Source: Virgibacillus_R byunsanensis | Lineage (GTDB): Bacteria; Bacillota; Bacilli; Bacillales; Amphibacillaceae | Assembly (NCBI RefSeq): GCF_042675965.1 | Contig: NZ_JBHTKJ010000058.1 | Location: 1-36,510 of the forward strand | DNA length: 36,510 nucleotides | Reading direction: 5' to 3' | In this document: positions 22,140 to 31,259 of the stretch, one piece after another | Layout: the number at the start of each line of letters is the position of its first letter | Numbering within the stretch: position 1 is the stretch's first letter | Notes under the pieces: generated by a model | What the model was told of the DNA's origin: nothing | Database searches by the model: none | The model's input: only the letters and a program-made list of their open reading frames with translations | Made by a program: the position numbers and the translations under genes

Positions 22140-22235
22140 GTATTTTGATCTGTTAAATTCATATTTTTTACCTTTTGATGAATACTAATTTAGACATAAC
22201 TTCTATAATAAAAATTATTAGTTTTCACAAAGCTA

Positions 22236-22292
22236 TTGACTTTTAGATATATTCCATTAGAATAAGTATTGAAATTGATATTCATTATCAAT
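22236..22292 (+). promoter_or_regulatory. Promoter and Fur box of the fbp operon
   Basis: TTGACT (22236-22241), 16 bases, TAGAAT (22258-22263). A Fur box, ATTGATATTCATTATCAAT, spans 22274-22292: the 7-1-7 core TGATATT-C-ATTATCA has one mismatch to consensus. Its place over the start of transcription predicts repression by Fur with iron. Confidence 0.85.
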
Positions 22293-22320
22293 TAGATTCT
22301 ACATAAGAAGGGTGATTACT

Positions 22321-23403
22321 ATGAAAAATAATTTTTATCTTTTAGTATTTATTACTATTATTTCTGCATTTACGTTAGCTGCGTGTGGTGGAGGGGATAA
22401 TGGCGAAAATGATACTGAAAATGAGAACAATACTGCTGACATTGAAGATAACGGTGAAATTAATTTGTATACAGGGCGTCATTATGAAACAGATGATAAC
22501 TTATACGAAGCATTCACAGAAGAAACTGGAATTGAAGTTAATGTCATTAAGGGTAAGGATGATGAATTAATTGCTCGTTTGGTTCGTGAAGGTAAAGCTT
22601 CTGAGGCAGATTTATTTATTACAGCGGACGCTGGACGACTACACCGTGCTAAGGATGAAGAATTATTACAAGAAGTTACTAGTGATACACTTCAAGAAAA
22701 TATACCTAGCAAATATCGCGATGATAAAAACACTTGGTTTGGATTAACAAAGCGAGCTCGTATTATTGCCTATCATAAAGACCGTGTAAGTTTAGAAGAC
22801 TTACAAACTTATCAGGATTTAACAAAAGATACTTTTCAGGATAAAGTTCTCATACGTTCTTCATCCAATATTTATAACCAATCCTTACTTGCATCTCTAA
22901 TCGCAATTGATGGCGAGGATGCAGCTAAAGAATGGGCAACAGGTATTGTAGACAACATGGCTCGTGATCCTAAGGGTGGAGATCGTGATCAAGCTATCGC
23001 TATTGCTGCTGGAGAAGGTGATGTAGCAGTAATGAATACGTACTACCTGGGTCAAATGCTAAATGCAGAAGATGAGGAACAAGTAAAAGCAGCGGAACAA
23101 TTGGATATTCTATTCCCTAACCAGGATTCAACTGGTACACATGTTAATATTAGTGGAATTGGTTTAACAGCAAGCAGTAAAAATACGGAAAATGCTATTA
23201 AATTTATGGAATTCTTAACAACTGAAAGTGCTCAAGAACAGTTTGCTGAAACAAATTATGAATATCCTGTAAACCCTAATGTTGAACCAGCAGAGTTACT
23301 TAAGTCATGGGGTGAATTTAAAGAACAAGACATTAACCTGACAAAGCTGGGCGATAACAATGAACAGGCCATTAAAATAATGAATGAAATTGGTTGGAAA
23401 TAA
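22321..23403 (+). CDS. fbpA: Ferric iron ABC transporter, substrate-binding lipoprotein
   Basis: Extracytoplasmic Fe(3+)-binding lipoprotein of 360 residues. The signal peptide ends in the lipobox LAAC (C22 from the ATG at 22321), followed by an acidic Asn-rich linker. The mature domain begins INLYTGRHYETDDNLYEAF, the FbpA/FutA pattern, and the paired iron-binding tyrosines are in MNTYYLGQML. AGAAGGGTG precedes the ATG by 7 bases; the GTG at 22312 lies in that site. First gene of a Fur-boxed operon with the permease and ATPase. Confidence 0.94.
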   Translation: MKNNFYLLVFITIISAFTLAACGGGDNGENDTENENNTADIEDNGEINLYTGRHYETDDNLYEAFTEETGIEVNVIKGKDDELIARLVREGKASEADLFITADAGRLHRAKDEELLQEVTSDTLQENIPSKYRDDKNTWFGLTKRARIIAYHKDRVSLEDLQTYQDLTKDTFQDKVLIRSSSNIYNQSLLASLIAIDGEDAAKEWATGIVDNMARDPKGGDRDQAIAIAAGEGDVAVMNTYYLGQMLNAEDEEQVKAAEQLDILFPNQDSTGTHVNISGIGLTASSKNTENAIKFMEFLTTESAQEQFAETNYEYPVNPNVEPAELLKSWGEFKEQDINLTKLGDNNEQAIKIMNEIGWK

Positions 23404-23420
23404 GAGATTCTTTCTAACTT

Positions 23421-23454
23421 GCTGCATTGTGATAACAAGCAATGCAGCATTTTT
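23421..23454 (+). terminator. Intra-operon hairpin between fbpA and fbpB
   Basis: GCTGCATTG / CAATGCAGC with a 10-base loop, then ATTTTTG. Probably a leaky terminator that makes more binding protein than permease. Confidence 0.7.
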
Positions 23455-23532
23455 GTATATACAATACCAATGAGAACTGTTATCATTAATGGGGATATCT
23501 TTATCAGTTTCACCTAAGATTAATCAAGGGAA

Positions 23533-25182
23533 GTGTCATTCTTGAAGTTCTATCGAAAGCTGTCTAGTTATTTAAATATTTGGACCCTCGGAAGTCTATT
23601 CATTGTAATACTTATCCTACTACCCAACATTTCTATTCTTTTTAATTTTTTCACAGAAGAAACTTCGAATTGGCAGCATATTAAGGAATTTATACTTCCA
23701 AATTTATTAAAAAACACTACTATTATTATTATATTTACAGGTATACTCACAATTCTAATTGGCACAAGTCTCGCTTGGCTCATATCTGCTTTTGACTTTC
23801 CACTTAAACGGTTTTTTAAGTGGGGATTAATTTTACCATTAGCTATCCCGCCTTATATTGCAGCATATACCTACAATGGAATGTTGAATTATACGGGTGT
23901 TATCCAAACTACGTTGAGAAACAACTATAACGTGACTGTGAGCCAATCCTATTTTGATATCATGACATTACCTGGTGCCATCTTTATTTTTACATTATTT
24001 CTATATCCATATGTATATATGATCACGCGTACTTTTTTATCAAATCAATCCGCATCCTTAATCGAGAATGCGCGATTACTTGGAAGGAATTCATTTGAAA
24101 TTTTCTTTAAGGTAGTCCTGCCGATATCCCGTGGAGCAATTGTTGGAGGCGTTAGTCTTGTACTACTGGAAGTTTTAAATGATTATGGTGTTGTGCAATA
24201 CTTTGGAATTCCAACGTTCAGCACCGCAATTTTTCAAACGTGGTTTGGGATGGGGGACTTGAATGCAGCAATTAAACTCTCTGCTACACTTATGTTTATC
24301 GTATTTTCAATTCTCATAATTGAAAAGTTCCTACGAGGAAGAAAAAGGTATAGCTATTCTTCACCAAAAGTTAGACCGCTTACTCCTATACAATTACGAG
24401 GGTGGCGTGGATGGATTGCTTTTGGTTATAGTCTGCTTATATTTGGTCTAGGATTTCTAATACCACTAATTCAGTTACTAGATTGGGTACTATTAACCTA
24501 TGAAAAAATTGCTGACCCTGTATTTACTTCACTCATATTCAACTCCCTATTAGTAGCGATCGTCGGTGCGTCAATGATCACTGTATTTGCGATTATCATT
24601 GCTAATTTCGCACGAATTCACCAAAGCGTTCTATCCAGAGCTTCTGCGCAAATAACAATATTAGGTTACTCCATACCTGGTGCTGTTATTGCTGTTGGTA
24701 TTATTACCGTATTTATAGCAACGGATAATATTCTCTTTGGGTTTTATGAATTTATCGGTATGGATCCGATGCTATACTTAAGTACCAGCCTGTTCATGTT
24801 AATATCTGCTTATGTCATCCGATTCTTGGCAGTCGGATTCAATGCAATTGAGGCTGGGTTTGATAAAATAGGAAATAAATATACAGAAGCATCACGCACG
24901 CTTGGTATGGGAATGACAAAAACATTTTTTAAAGTTGATGTTCGTTTGATAAAAGGAGCCATTTTAAGTGGATTTATTTTATCATTTATTGAGATACTAA
25001 AAGAACTACCACTTACATTAATTCTAAGACCGTTTAATTTCGATACACTCTCAACAAAAGCCTTTCAGTATGCAAGTGATGAACAAATTCATGAAGCGTC
25101 TTTAGCATCCATTATTATCATTATCATCAGTGCTATTGCCATCTTTATTTTCTATCATGCTTTAGAAAAGGAGCCAAAATAA
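23533..25182 (+). CDS. fbpB: Ferric iron ABC transporter, fused permease
   Basis: Inner-membrane permease of 549 residues with about 12 helices in two BPD_transp halves. Each half carries an EAA-type loop for ATPase docking: ENARLLGRNSFEIFFKVVLP in the first and EASRTLGMGMTKTFFKVDVR in the second. The start is not certain: GTG at 23533 has AAGGGAA almost touching it, and TTG at 23542 has it at a longer distance; no ATG is near. The last codons adjoin the ATPase gene, one base between stop and start. Confidence 0.92.
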   Translation: MSFLKFYRKLSSYLNIWTLGSLFIVILILLPNISILFNFFTEETSNWQHIKEFILPNLLKNTTIIIIFTGILTILIGTSLAWLISAFDFPLKRFFKWGLILPLAIPPYIAAYTYNGMLNYTGVIQTTLRNNYNVTVSQSYFDIMTLPGAIFIFTLFLYPYVYMITRTFLSNQSASLIENARLLGRNSFEIFFKVVLPISRGAIVGGVSLVLLEVLNDYGVVQYFGIPTFSTAIFQTWFGMGDLNAAIKLSATLMFIVFSILIIEKFLRGRKRYSYSSPKVRPLTPIQLRGWRGWIAFGYSLLIFGLGFLIPLIQLLDWVLLTYEKIADPVFTSLIFNSLLVAIVGASMITVFAIIIANFARIHQSVLSRASAQITILGYSIPGAVIAVGIITVFIATDNILFGFYEFIGMDPMLYLSTSLFMLISAYVIRFLAVGFNAIEAGFDKIGNKYTEASRTLGMGMTKTFFKVDVRLIKGAILSGFILSFIEILKELPLTLILRPFNFDTLSTKAFQYASDEQIHEASLASIIIIIISAIAIFIFYHALEKEPK

Positions 25183-25183
25183 T

Positions 25184-25897
25184 ATGTTTCTACAAATTAA
25201 AGATTTAGCTTTTTGTTATTATAGAAGTAAAGACTATGCGATTAAAAACTTCAACCTTGAGATCGAACAGGGAGAGATTATATCTATTCTTGGTGAAAGC
25301 GGAAGCGGAAAAAGTACTGTCCTTCGATTGTTGTCCGGACTGGAAACCCCTACAAGCGGAATCATTCGAATAAATAACCAGATTATGACAGATGACAGAC
25401 ACTTTGTGTTACCGGAAAAACGCGGAATTGGTATGGTATTTCAAGACTACGCGCTCTTCCCACATATGACCGTTGCAGAGAATATTCAATTTGGTTTAAA
25501 AAAACAAACTAAAAGAGATAAGCAACAGCGTGTGGATGAGGTTCTTGACCTTGTTAATATGGCGAAATTGAAAAAACGCTACCCGCACGAACTTAGTGGT
25601 GGCCAACAACAACGTGTAGCTTTAGCGCGAACGCTTGCTCCAAAACCTTCCTTACTATTATTGGATGAACCGTTCAGCAACCTCGATGCTGATTTGCAAA
25701 TAAAAATTAGAAATGAATTGAAAGAAATTATTAAGAAAACAGGAATCACCTCCATCTTTGTAACCCATGACCGAGAAGATTCCCGAGCTATAGCAGACCG
25801 TATTATTACGATGCGGGACGGAGCGGCATATGAATGGGAGTCTATTTGCACCACGCGTAAACTAGAAGATAAACGTGTAGAAGTTCTAACTCCATAA
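25184..25897 (+). CDS. fbpC: Ferric iron ABC transporter, ATP-binding protein (short form)
   Basis: Cytosolic ATPase, 237 residues. All motifs are present: Walker A GESGSGKST, Q-loop MVFQDYALFPHMTV, signature LSGGQQQR, Walker B LLLLDEPFSNLD and H-loop VTHD. FbpC proteins are usually around 340 residues with a C-terminal regulatory (TOBE-like) domain, absent here. The last 28 residues (after IITMRDG) do not look like the normal family end; a neighbouring frame reads GI, a stop, then MGVYLHHA, closer to the usual sequence, so an old frameshift is possible. AAGGAG lies 11 bases before the ATG. Confidence 0.9.
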   Translation: MFLQIKDLAFCYYRSKDYAIKNFNLEIEQGEIISILGESGSGKSTVLRLLSGLETPTSGIIRINNQIMTDDRHFVLPEKRGIGMVFQDYALFPHMTVAENIQFGLKKQTKRDKQQRVDEVLDLVNMAKLKKRYPHELSGGQQQRVALARTLAPKPSLLLLDEPFSNLDADLQIKIRNELKEIIKKTGITSIFVTHDREDSRAIADRIITMRDGAAYEWESICTTRKLEDKRVEVLTP

Positions 25898-25902
25898 AGA
25901 AA

Positions 25903-25951
25903 AACAATCCCCTAAACAGTTACTAACTATCATAGCTGTTTAGGGGATTTC
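25903..25951. terminator. Bidirectional terminator between fbpC and the acyl-CoA synthetase
   Basis: AATCCCCTAAACAG / CTGTTTAGGGGATT with a 15-base loop, ending in TTTCAT on the plus strand and GTTTTTCTTT on the minus strand. Confidence 0.85.
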
Positions 25952-25954
25952 ATA

Positions 25955-27532
25955 TTAGCCTTTTAATTTTTCCTTCTGTCTTAGCTCAACTCGTCTGATT
26001 TTTCCTGACGTTGTTTTTGGTAAATCATCAATAAATTCAATTTCTCTTGGGTATTTATATGGCGCAGTTAACTCTTTCACGTGATCCTGTAATTCTTTAA
26101 TTAAATCAGGATTATCCTTATTAACTTTGTCTTTTAGGACAACAAATGCTTTCACAATGCTACCTCGAATTTCATCTGGACTAGCTACTACTGCACATTC
26201 TTGTACATGAGAGTGTTTTACTAAAGCATCCTCTACTTCAAACGGGCCAATTGTATAGCCTGATGAAATGATAATGTCATCACTGCGTCCCTCAAACCAG
26301 AAGTAGCCCTCTTTGTCTTTTGCAGCTTGGTCACCTGTTACATAATAATTACCCCGGTGAGCCATTTTGGTACGCTCTGGATCTTTATAATACTCACGGA
26401 ACAATGCCGGACAATCGAGTTTAACAGCGATATCTCCTATTTCATTTTCCGCAACCGGTTCACCGTATTCATCGATCACTTCTACATCATTTCCAGGAGT
26501 TGGTTTTCCCATGGATCCCGGTTTTACTTTCATATCTTTCATAAATCCTAATAATAATGTATTCTCTGTCTGGCCATATCCGTCACGTACAGTTAAATTA
26601 AAGTGTTCCTGGAACGTATCAATAACTTCTCTATTTAATGGTTCACCTGCTGATACAGCACTATGCAATGTAGGTAGTTGATAGTCTGATAGGTTATCAA
26701 CTTTTGCCATCAAACGATATTCTGTCGGTGTACAGCATAATACATTAATATCATTGTCCTGAAGTAGCTGCAGATATGTCTTTGGATTGAATTTCCCGTT
26801 ATAAATAAATCCGGTTGCACCAGATCCTAAGACTGAAAGAAAAGGACTCCAGATCCATTTTTGCCAACCTGGGCCTGCTGTTGCCCATACTTTGTCACCA
26901 TCATTGATGCATAGCCAATTCTCTGATGCTGTCTTTAAATGTGCAAAGCCCCACCCATGTGTATGTACAACACCTTTTGGGTTACCTGTAGTTCCAGAAG
27001 TGTACGGTAAGAACGCAATATCATCTTTTGTTGTTTTTGCCATATCCAGCTCCTCGGATGCATCTTCTTTTAAAGCATCTAAAAATAGCCATCCTTCTGC
27101 TGGCTCTCCTACTACAAATCGTTTTAATTCGTCATATTCTTTAATATCTTTATATTGATCTACATATGGAAAATAACTTACAACACCTTTTACTTCACCA
27201 TGCGACACACGGTATTGCAAATCTTTGGTTTTCAGCATTTCTGAACTTGGAATGATGATAATACCCGTCTTCAGTGCTGCTAAATATACCTCATATGCTT
27301 CTATCAGTCTTGGAATCATAATGAGAATCTTGTCGCCTTTCTTTAAGCCATTTGACAAGAAAGCGTTGCCAATTTTGTTTACATTTTGCATTAATTGGGT
27401 ATAGGTAATTTCCTTCTTCAATCCAGTATCATCTTGCCAGATTAAGGCTTTTCTAGTGGAATCAGTTGCGTATCGCTCCATTTCCATCGCGATATTGTAA
27501 TCGTTCGGAGCAATTAAATCTTCTCTGTTCAT
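25955..27532 (-). CDS. Acyl-CoA synthetase, ANL superfamily (MbcS/YtcI-like)
   Basis: AMP-forming acyl-CoA ligase of 525 residues that activates a short or branched carboxylic acid in two steps. The adenylation motifs are complete: the P-loop YTSGTTGNPKGVVHTH, DGYGQTENT, the YVTGD aspartate, GRSDDIIISSGY at the hinge, and the catalytic lysine in PKTTSGKIRR. ATAGPGWQKW and the short length favour the medium/branched-chain MbcS/YtcI group over true acetyl-CoA synthetases (about 650 residues). TTGGAGTTG precedes the ATG. Stands alone between the fbp operon and a divergent c-di-GMP gene. Confidence 0.9.
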   Translation of the reverse strand: MNREDLIAPNDYNIAMEMERYATDSTRKALIWQDDTGLKKEITYTQLMQNVNKIGNAFLSNGLKKGDKILIMIPRLIEAYEVYLAALKTGIIIIPSSEMLKTKDLQYRVSHGEVKGVVSYFPYVDQYKDIKEYDELKRFVVGEPAEGWLFLDALKEDASEELDMAKTTKDDIAFLPYTSGTTGNPKGVVHTHGWGFAHLKTASENWLCINDGDKVWATAGPGWQKWIWSPFLSVLGSGATGFIYNGKFNPKTYLQLLQDNDINVLCCTPTEYRLMAKVDNLSDYQLPTLHSAVSAGEPLNREVIDTFQEHFNLTVRDGYGQTENTLLLGFMKDMKVKPGSMGKPTPGNDVEVIDEYGEPVAENEIGDIAVKLDCPALFREYYKDPERTKMAHRGNYYVTGDQAAKDKEGYFWFEGRSDDIIISSGYTIGPFEVEDALVKHSHVQECAVVASPDEIRGSIVKAFVVLKDKVNKDNPDLIKELQDHVKELTAPYKYPREIEFIDDLPKTTSGKIRRVELRQKEKLKG

Positions 27533-27728
27533 ATCTTATCAACTCCAATTTTAGTATATACATAGTATAGCAAAGGTTATGAAAGTTTGAAATTAATGTA
27601 TAGTGAATCCGTGTATGCAAATTTTTCAATTTCGACAAAATTTCTAAAAATCTATTTCAAGATTGTGACTTTTATATTACAATTGTATTACTTATTTTTA
27701 TTTCCTTCATGGAAAGGATGTAATCTTC

Positions 27729-30725
27729 ATGACTAATTACCCACCTAGAAATAATTTTCTTACACAATTATTTAAAAAAGATTCTGATAGAAGGCGTTCC
27801 GCTAGTCATAAACTAGTAGATCACCCAAATGATAATACCTTACTTAACTACTATGCTTCTTTAGCAGTCTATCATCCCGATCTAATTATAGTTATTTCAA
27901 CGGATGGAAAAGTAATTTCGCAAAATCGTAGTAGCATTAATGAGCTTCTGGGGTATTCTCCGGATGAAAATATAAATTATGAACAATTACTATCCAAAGA
28001 AAAGTACTCCTCCCTTCATTCTGCTTTTTATAAAACGTTAAAGGGCAAACCTCGAACTCAAGAAGTTTCCATTCTTACTAAGTATGGTCAAAGGCTTTTT
28101 GTTACCGCTACGTTCATACCAATCAAAAAAGCAGACAATACGGTTGTAGGCATATTTTTAGTTGTACAGAATAATACGTCTCATCAGGAACTTAAACATT
28201 CACTAGAGTTAAAAGAACGTCACCTTACTCATGCCCAACAAATAGCAGAAATTGGTAGTTGGGAGTATATAATTGGAGAAGATAGATTTTATGCTTCTGA
28301 TAACTCTTATGACATATTTGGGATAGAGAAAACCGATTCCGAACCATCAATGGATATACCATTGAAATACACACATCCTGATGATTCCTTAAAAGTAAGA
28401 AATACCTTAGAGAAAGCAATCAAGAAGGGGATCGACTATACTATTGATTATCGTATATTCCATGGCAAAACAAATCAATTACGATACTTAAAAGTACATG
28501 CAGAAGTACTCTGGCAGGATAAAAAGCCATATAAACTCATAGGTATAGTAAAAGATGAAACAACTCAAAAAGAGCTAGAAATCCAAATGGACAAAACACA
28601 AAAGGACCTCAGGCATATATTTAACAATTTACATGTAGGTATTTGGATGAAAGAATATGATACTAATAAAGTGACATATGTTTCCAAGTGGATTGAAGAA
28701 ATAACCCAAATACCACTGGATCTTTTATACAACGATGATGCTACTTGGGAAAACATGGTTCACCCTGCACACATACAGGAGGTTTTTGAACACCAAAAGT
28801 TACTCAAAGACGGGGAAACAATTTTTCATCAATACCGGATTAATTGTATGGATGGTACAACAAAATGGGTTTTTGACCAAACAGTACCCTATTTTAATGA
28901 TGAAGGAAAGTTAACTCATTTATTTGGGTTGATTGCTGATATTACCCCTGAAGTGGAAATGCGGCAGCAACTTGATTATTTTGCTACACATGACATGCTG
29001 ACAGCTTTACCTAATCAACGGAATATATATGATAAATTAGATAGTATGTGTGAAGCTAACAAGCACCGATTTGCTTTACTCTATCTTGACTTAGACCGGT
29101 TCAAATTAATTAATGATTCGTTAGGCTATCAAATTGGTGATGAAGTATTAAAGAGGACTTCTAACCGATTGTTATCAGCGCTTCCTACAACCGGATACAT
29201 AGGCCGGATCAGCAGTAATGATTTTATTGTTATTATAGATGATTACAAAACAAAGGATTCTATTTATGAATTAGCCGGAGATATGATTAACCGAATTGAA
29301 GAACAGATTACGATTGATGGTTATGAACTGAATATAACAACTAGTATCGGGATTAGCTTCTATCCTGAAAACGGTGATAACAAACTGACATTAATTGAAA
29401 GTGCACATGCGGCTTTATATCAAGCTAAGCAACATGGTAAAAATAACTTTCAAATCTTTTCTTACTCAAAAGATATCACTTCTTATAAAAAATATGTACT
29501 TGAAAAGGACATGCGAAAAGCAATTGATAAGCAAGAGTTTGAGTTGTATTATCAGCCACAAGTAGAAACAAATACTGGAGTAATTCGTGGTGCAGAGGCA
29601 TTAATCCGCTGGCATCATGCAGAATGGGGATTAGTCTCTCCTGGTGAATTTATACCATTGGCTGAAGAAAATCATCTAATCAATCATATTGGTGATTGGG
29701 TCATACAAAAAGTATGTTCACAACTACGTGAATGGAAAGATAATGGTTATTCATTGCGTCCTATTTCTATTAACGTTTCCCCTATCCGTTTCATGAAGAA
29801 GGGGCTAGTAGATTTGGTCAAAACCGAATTGGAAAAGCATAATATCCCTGCTAAATATTTAGAAATTGAAATTACAGAAAGCTCCTTATTAAAAAATGAA
29901 AAAAATGTATTAGCAGCACTAGAAGGTTTAAAAAGTTTAGGAGTTAAAATTGCAATAGACGACTTCGGGACTGGCTATGCTTCACTGAACTATTTACGTG
30001 AATTTGATGCTGACACCATTAAGATTGATCAAATCTTCATACAGAATATTACTGCTGACAACAAAAAAGACACAGCTATTATATCTTCTGTATTACATTT
30101 AGCAAAAGGATTAGAGATGAAGGTTATTGCTGAAGGCGTGGAAGAATACGAACAACTTGAATTTTTAAAACAAAACGAGTGTGATGAAATTCAAGGTTAT
30201 TTATTTTCAAAGCCTGTTCCATTAGATACGTATGAACAAATGCTGCAAACAGGCTATATAAAGCCTACAAAACCAAAAGTAAATGCTATTCCTGAAGATG
30301 AACGAAGAAGTTTCTATCGAGTTGAATTTCCTTATCACGTACTAGGAGAGATGTCCATATTAGAGGTGAACGAACGTAAAGTTGAGCTGGGTTCGGCACC
30401 GGTTATCATAGAAGATATTGGGCTAGGTGGGTTGAAAATTCTTTCCTCTCTCAAATTGCCTGTGAACTCCACCATTAAATTTAAATTTCATATTAAATTG
30501 ATGGGTGAGAATTTTTATTTAAATGGTGATCTTGTTTGGAAAAACGAAGGAAAAGGTGATACGTTTTATTATGGTATTAAATTTGATATTAATGAACCCG
30601 ATGAAGATAGGCTAGCTGCTGTTATTAACAAAATGACTGTACTGATAAACTTAAATCATGATATTCCTGACACAGATTTAATAAAAGGGAATCCATATGC
30701 GTATTTACAAAAAAATAATTTATAA
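27729..30725 (+). CDS. PAS-PAS-PAS-GGDEF(degenerate)-EAL-PilZ c-di-GMP protein
   Basis: 998-residue cytosolic signalling protein with no membrane segment. PAS domains lie at about 40-150, 165-280 and 290-410. The GGDEF domain (415-580) has SSNDF at 495-499 in place of GGDEF, so it is likely not a cyclase. The EAL domain (585-840) keeps EAL (623-625), the Asn in SINVSP, EITES, DDFGTGY (744-750), KID, AEGVE and QGYLFSKP, so it is probably an active c-di-GMP phosphodiesterase. The C-terminal PilZ domain (about 858-975) has RRSFYR and IEDIGLGGLKI, able to bind c-di-GMP. GGAAAGGATG precedes the ATG. Repeat C2 begins two bases after the stop codon. Confidence 0.93.
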   Translation: MTNYPPRNNFLTQLFKKDSDRRRSASHKLVDHPNDNTLLNYYASLAVYHPDLIIVISTDGKVISQNRSSINELLGYSPDENINYEQLLSKEKYSSLHSAFYKTLKGKPRTQEVSILTKYGQRLFVTATFIPIKKADNTVVGIFLVVQNNTSHQELKHSLELKERHLTHAQQIAEIGSWEYIIGEDRFYASDNSYDIFGIEKTDSEPSMDIPLKYTHPDDSLKVRNTLEKAIKKGIDYTIDYRIFHGKTNQLRYLKVHAEVLWQDKKPYKLIGIVKDETTQKELEIQMDKTQKDLRHIFNNLHVGIWMKEYDTNKVTYVSKWIEEITQIPLDLLYNDDATWENMVHPAHIQEVFEHQKLLKDGETIFHQYRINCMDGTTKWVFDQTVPYFNDEGKLTHLFGLIADITPEVEMRQQLDYFATHDMLTALPNQRNIYDKLDSMCEANKHRFALLYLDLDRFKLINDSLGYQIGDEVLKRTSNRLLSALPTTGYIGRISSNDFIVIIDDYKTKDSIYELAGDMINRIEEQITIDGYELNITTSIGISFYPENGDNKLTLIESAHAALYQAKQHGKNNFQIFSYSKDITSYKKYVLEKDMRKAIDKQEFELYYQPQVETNTGVIRGAEALIRWHHAEWGLVSPGEFIPLAEENHLINHIGDWVIQKVCSQLREWKDNGYSLRPISINVSPIRFMKKGLVDLVKTELEKHNIPAKYLEIEITESSLLKNEKNVLAALEGLKSLGVKIAIDDFGTGYASLNYLREFDADTIKIDQIFIQNITADNKKDTAIISSVLHLAKGLEMKVIAEGVEEYEQLEFLKQNECDEIQGYLFSKPVPLDTYEQMLQTGYIKPTKPKVNAIPEDERRSFYRVEFPYHVLGEMSILEVNERKVELGSAPVIIEDIGLGGLKILSSLKLPVNSTIKFKFHIKLMGENFYLNGDLVWKNEGKGDTFYYGIKFDINEPDEDRLAAVINKMTVLINLNHDIPDTDLIKGNPYAYLQKNNL

Positions 30726-30726
30726 A

Positions 30727-31041
30727 GAACAAAAGCTAGAAGCGCCCGTTTAACGACGTATGGGCTGCGCCCGCGCATCGCGGGTGGGTCGACGTTGCCG
30801 CGCAAAGCGGCGAAGTTAGTCGATCTTCCAATTCCGCATGAGATAAAGGAAACACGATGAGCGTTAGCGAATCGATGTTGACTTATCGTAAGGAGGATCA
30901 GGAAGCCCACTAGTCGTTGGGTGCTGGCCGATGAAAACGCCACGTCCTGTGGCGTCATCGGCACTAGTACGTCCTGTACGTCGGAGCTGGACGTGGCTTA
31001 AGCAGTAAAAATCTACAGGCTCCAAATTTTATAATTTCCTA
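30727..31041 (+). repeat. Repeat C, full copy C2
   Basis: Second full copy of C. In the 30855-30874 hairpin the arms read CGAT/ATCG where C1 has CGAA/TTCG, a two-sided change that preserves pairing. In the 30927-30962 hairpin a C-G pair replaces a T-G wobble in C1. CCCGCG-CAT-CGCGGG forms here. The tail DnaA-box position has decayed (AATCTACA). It joins B3 through TTTCCTAGACAGGAAC. Confidence 0.9.
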
Positions 31042-31200
31042 GACAGGAACAAAAGCTAGAAGCGCCTTGAAAGACACGACAAGCATAAGCAGGTCGCGTA
31101 GTGTGGATGTCTTTACCAAAGTCGAACTGCTTATGTCTCGAGTGTCTAGGCGCTGGAGCTGGACGCAGCTTATTCAGTCAATATTTTATCCACAGTTTAC
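31042..31200 (+). repeat. Repeat B, copy B3, with full shared tail
   Basis: Core 31061-31154 differs from B2 by one base in the loop (ACCAAAG for ACCCAAG). Tail: GGAGCTGGACGCAGCTTATT, then TTATCCACA (31186-31194). Together with C2 it fills the gene-free stretch 30726-31259. Confidence 0.88.
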
Positions 31201-31222
31201 TAATTTTAATTTCATAGACTAT

Positions 31223-31256
31223 GAAAGAAGCGGGAAATTCATTCTCGCTTCTTTCA
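31223..31256 (-). terminator. Hairpin beyond pdaA, probable terminator
   Basis: GAAAGAAGCG / CGCTTCTTTC with a 12-base loop, four bases after the pdaA stop codon. The T run is poor. Confidence 0.55.
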
Positions 31257-31259
31257 ATG

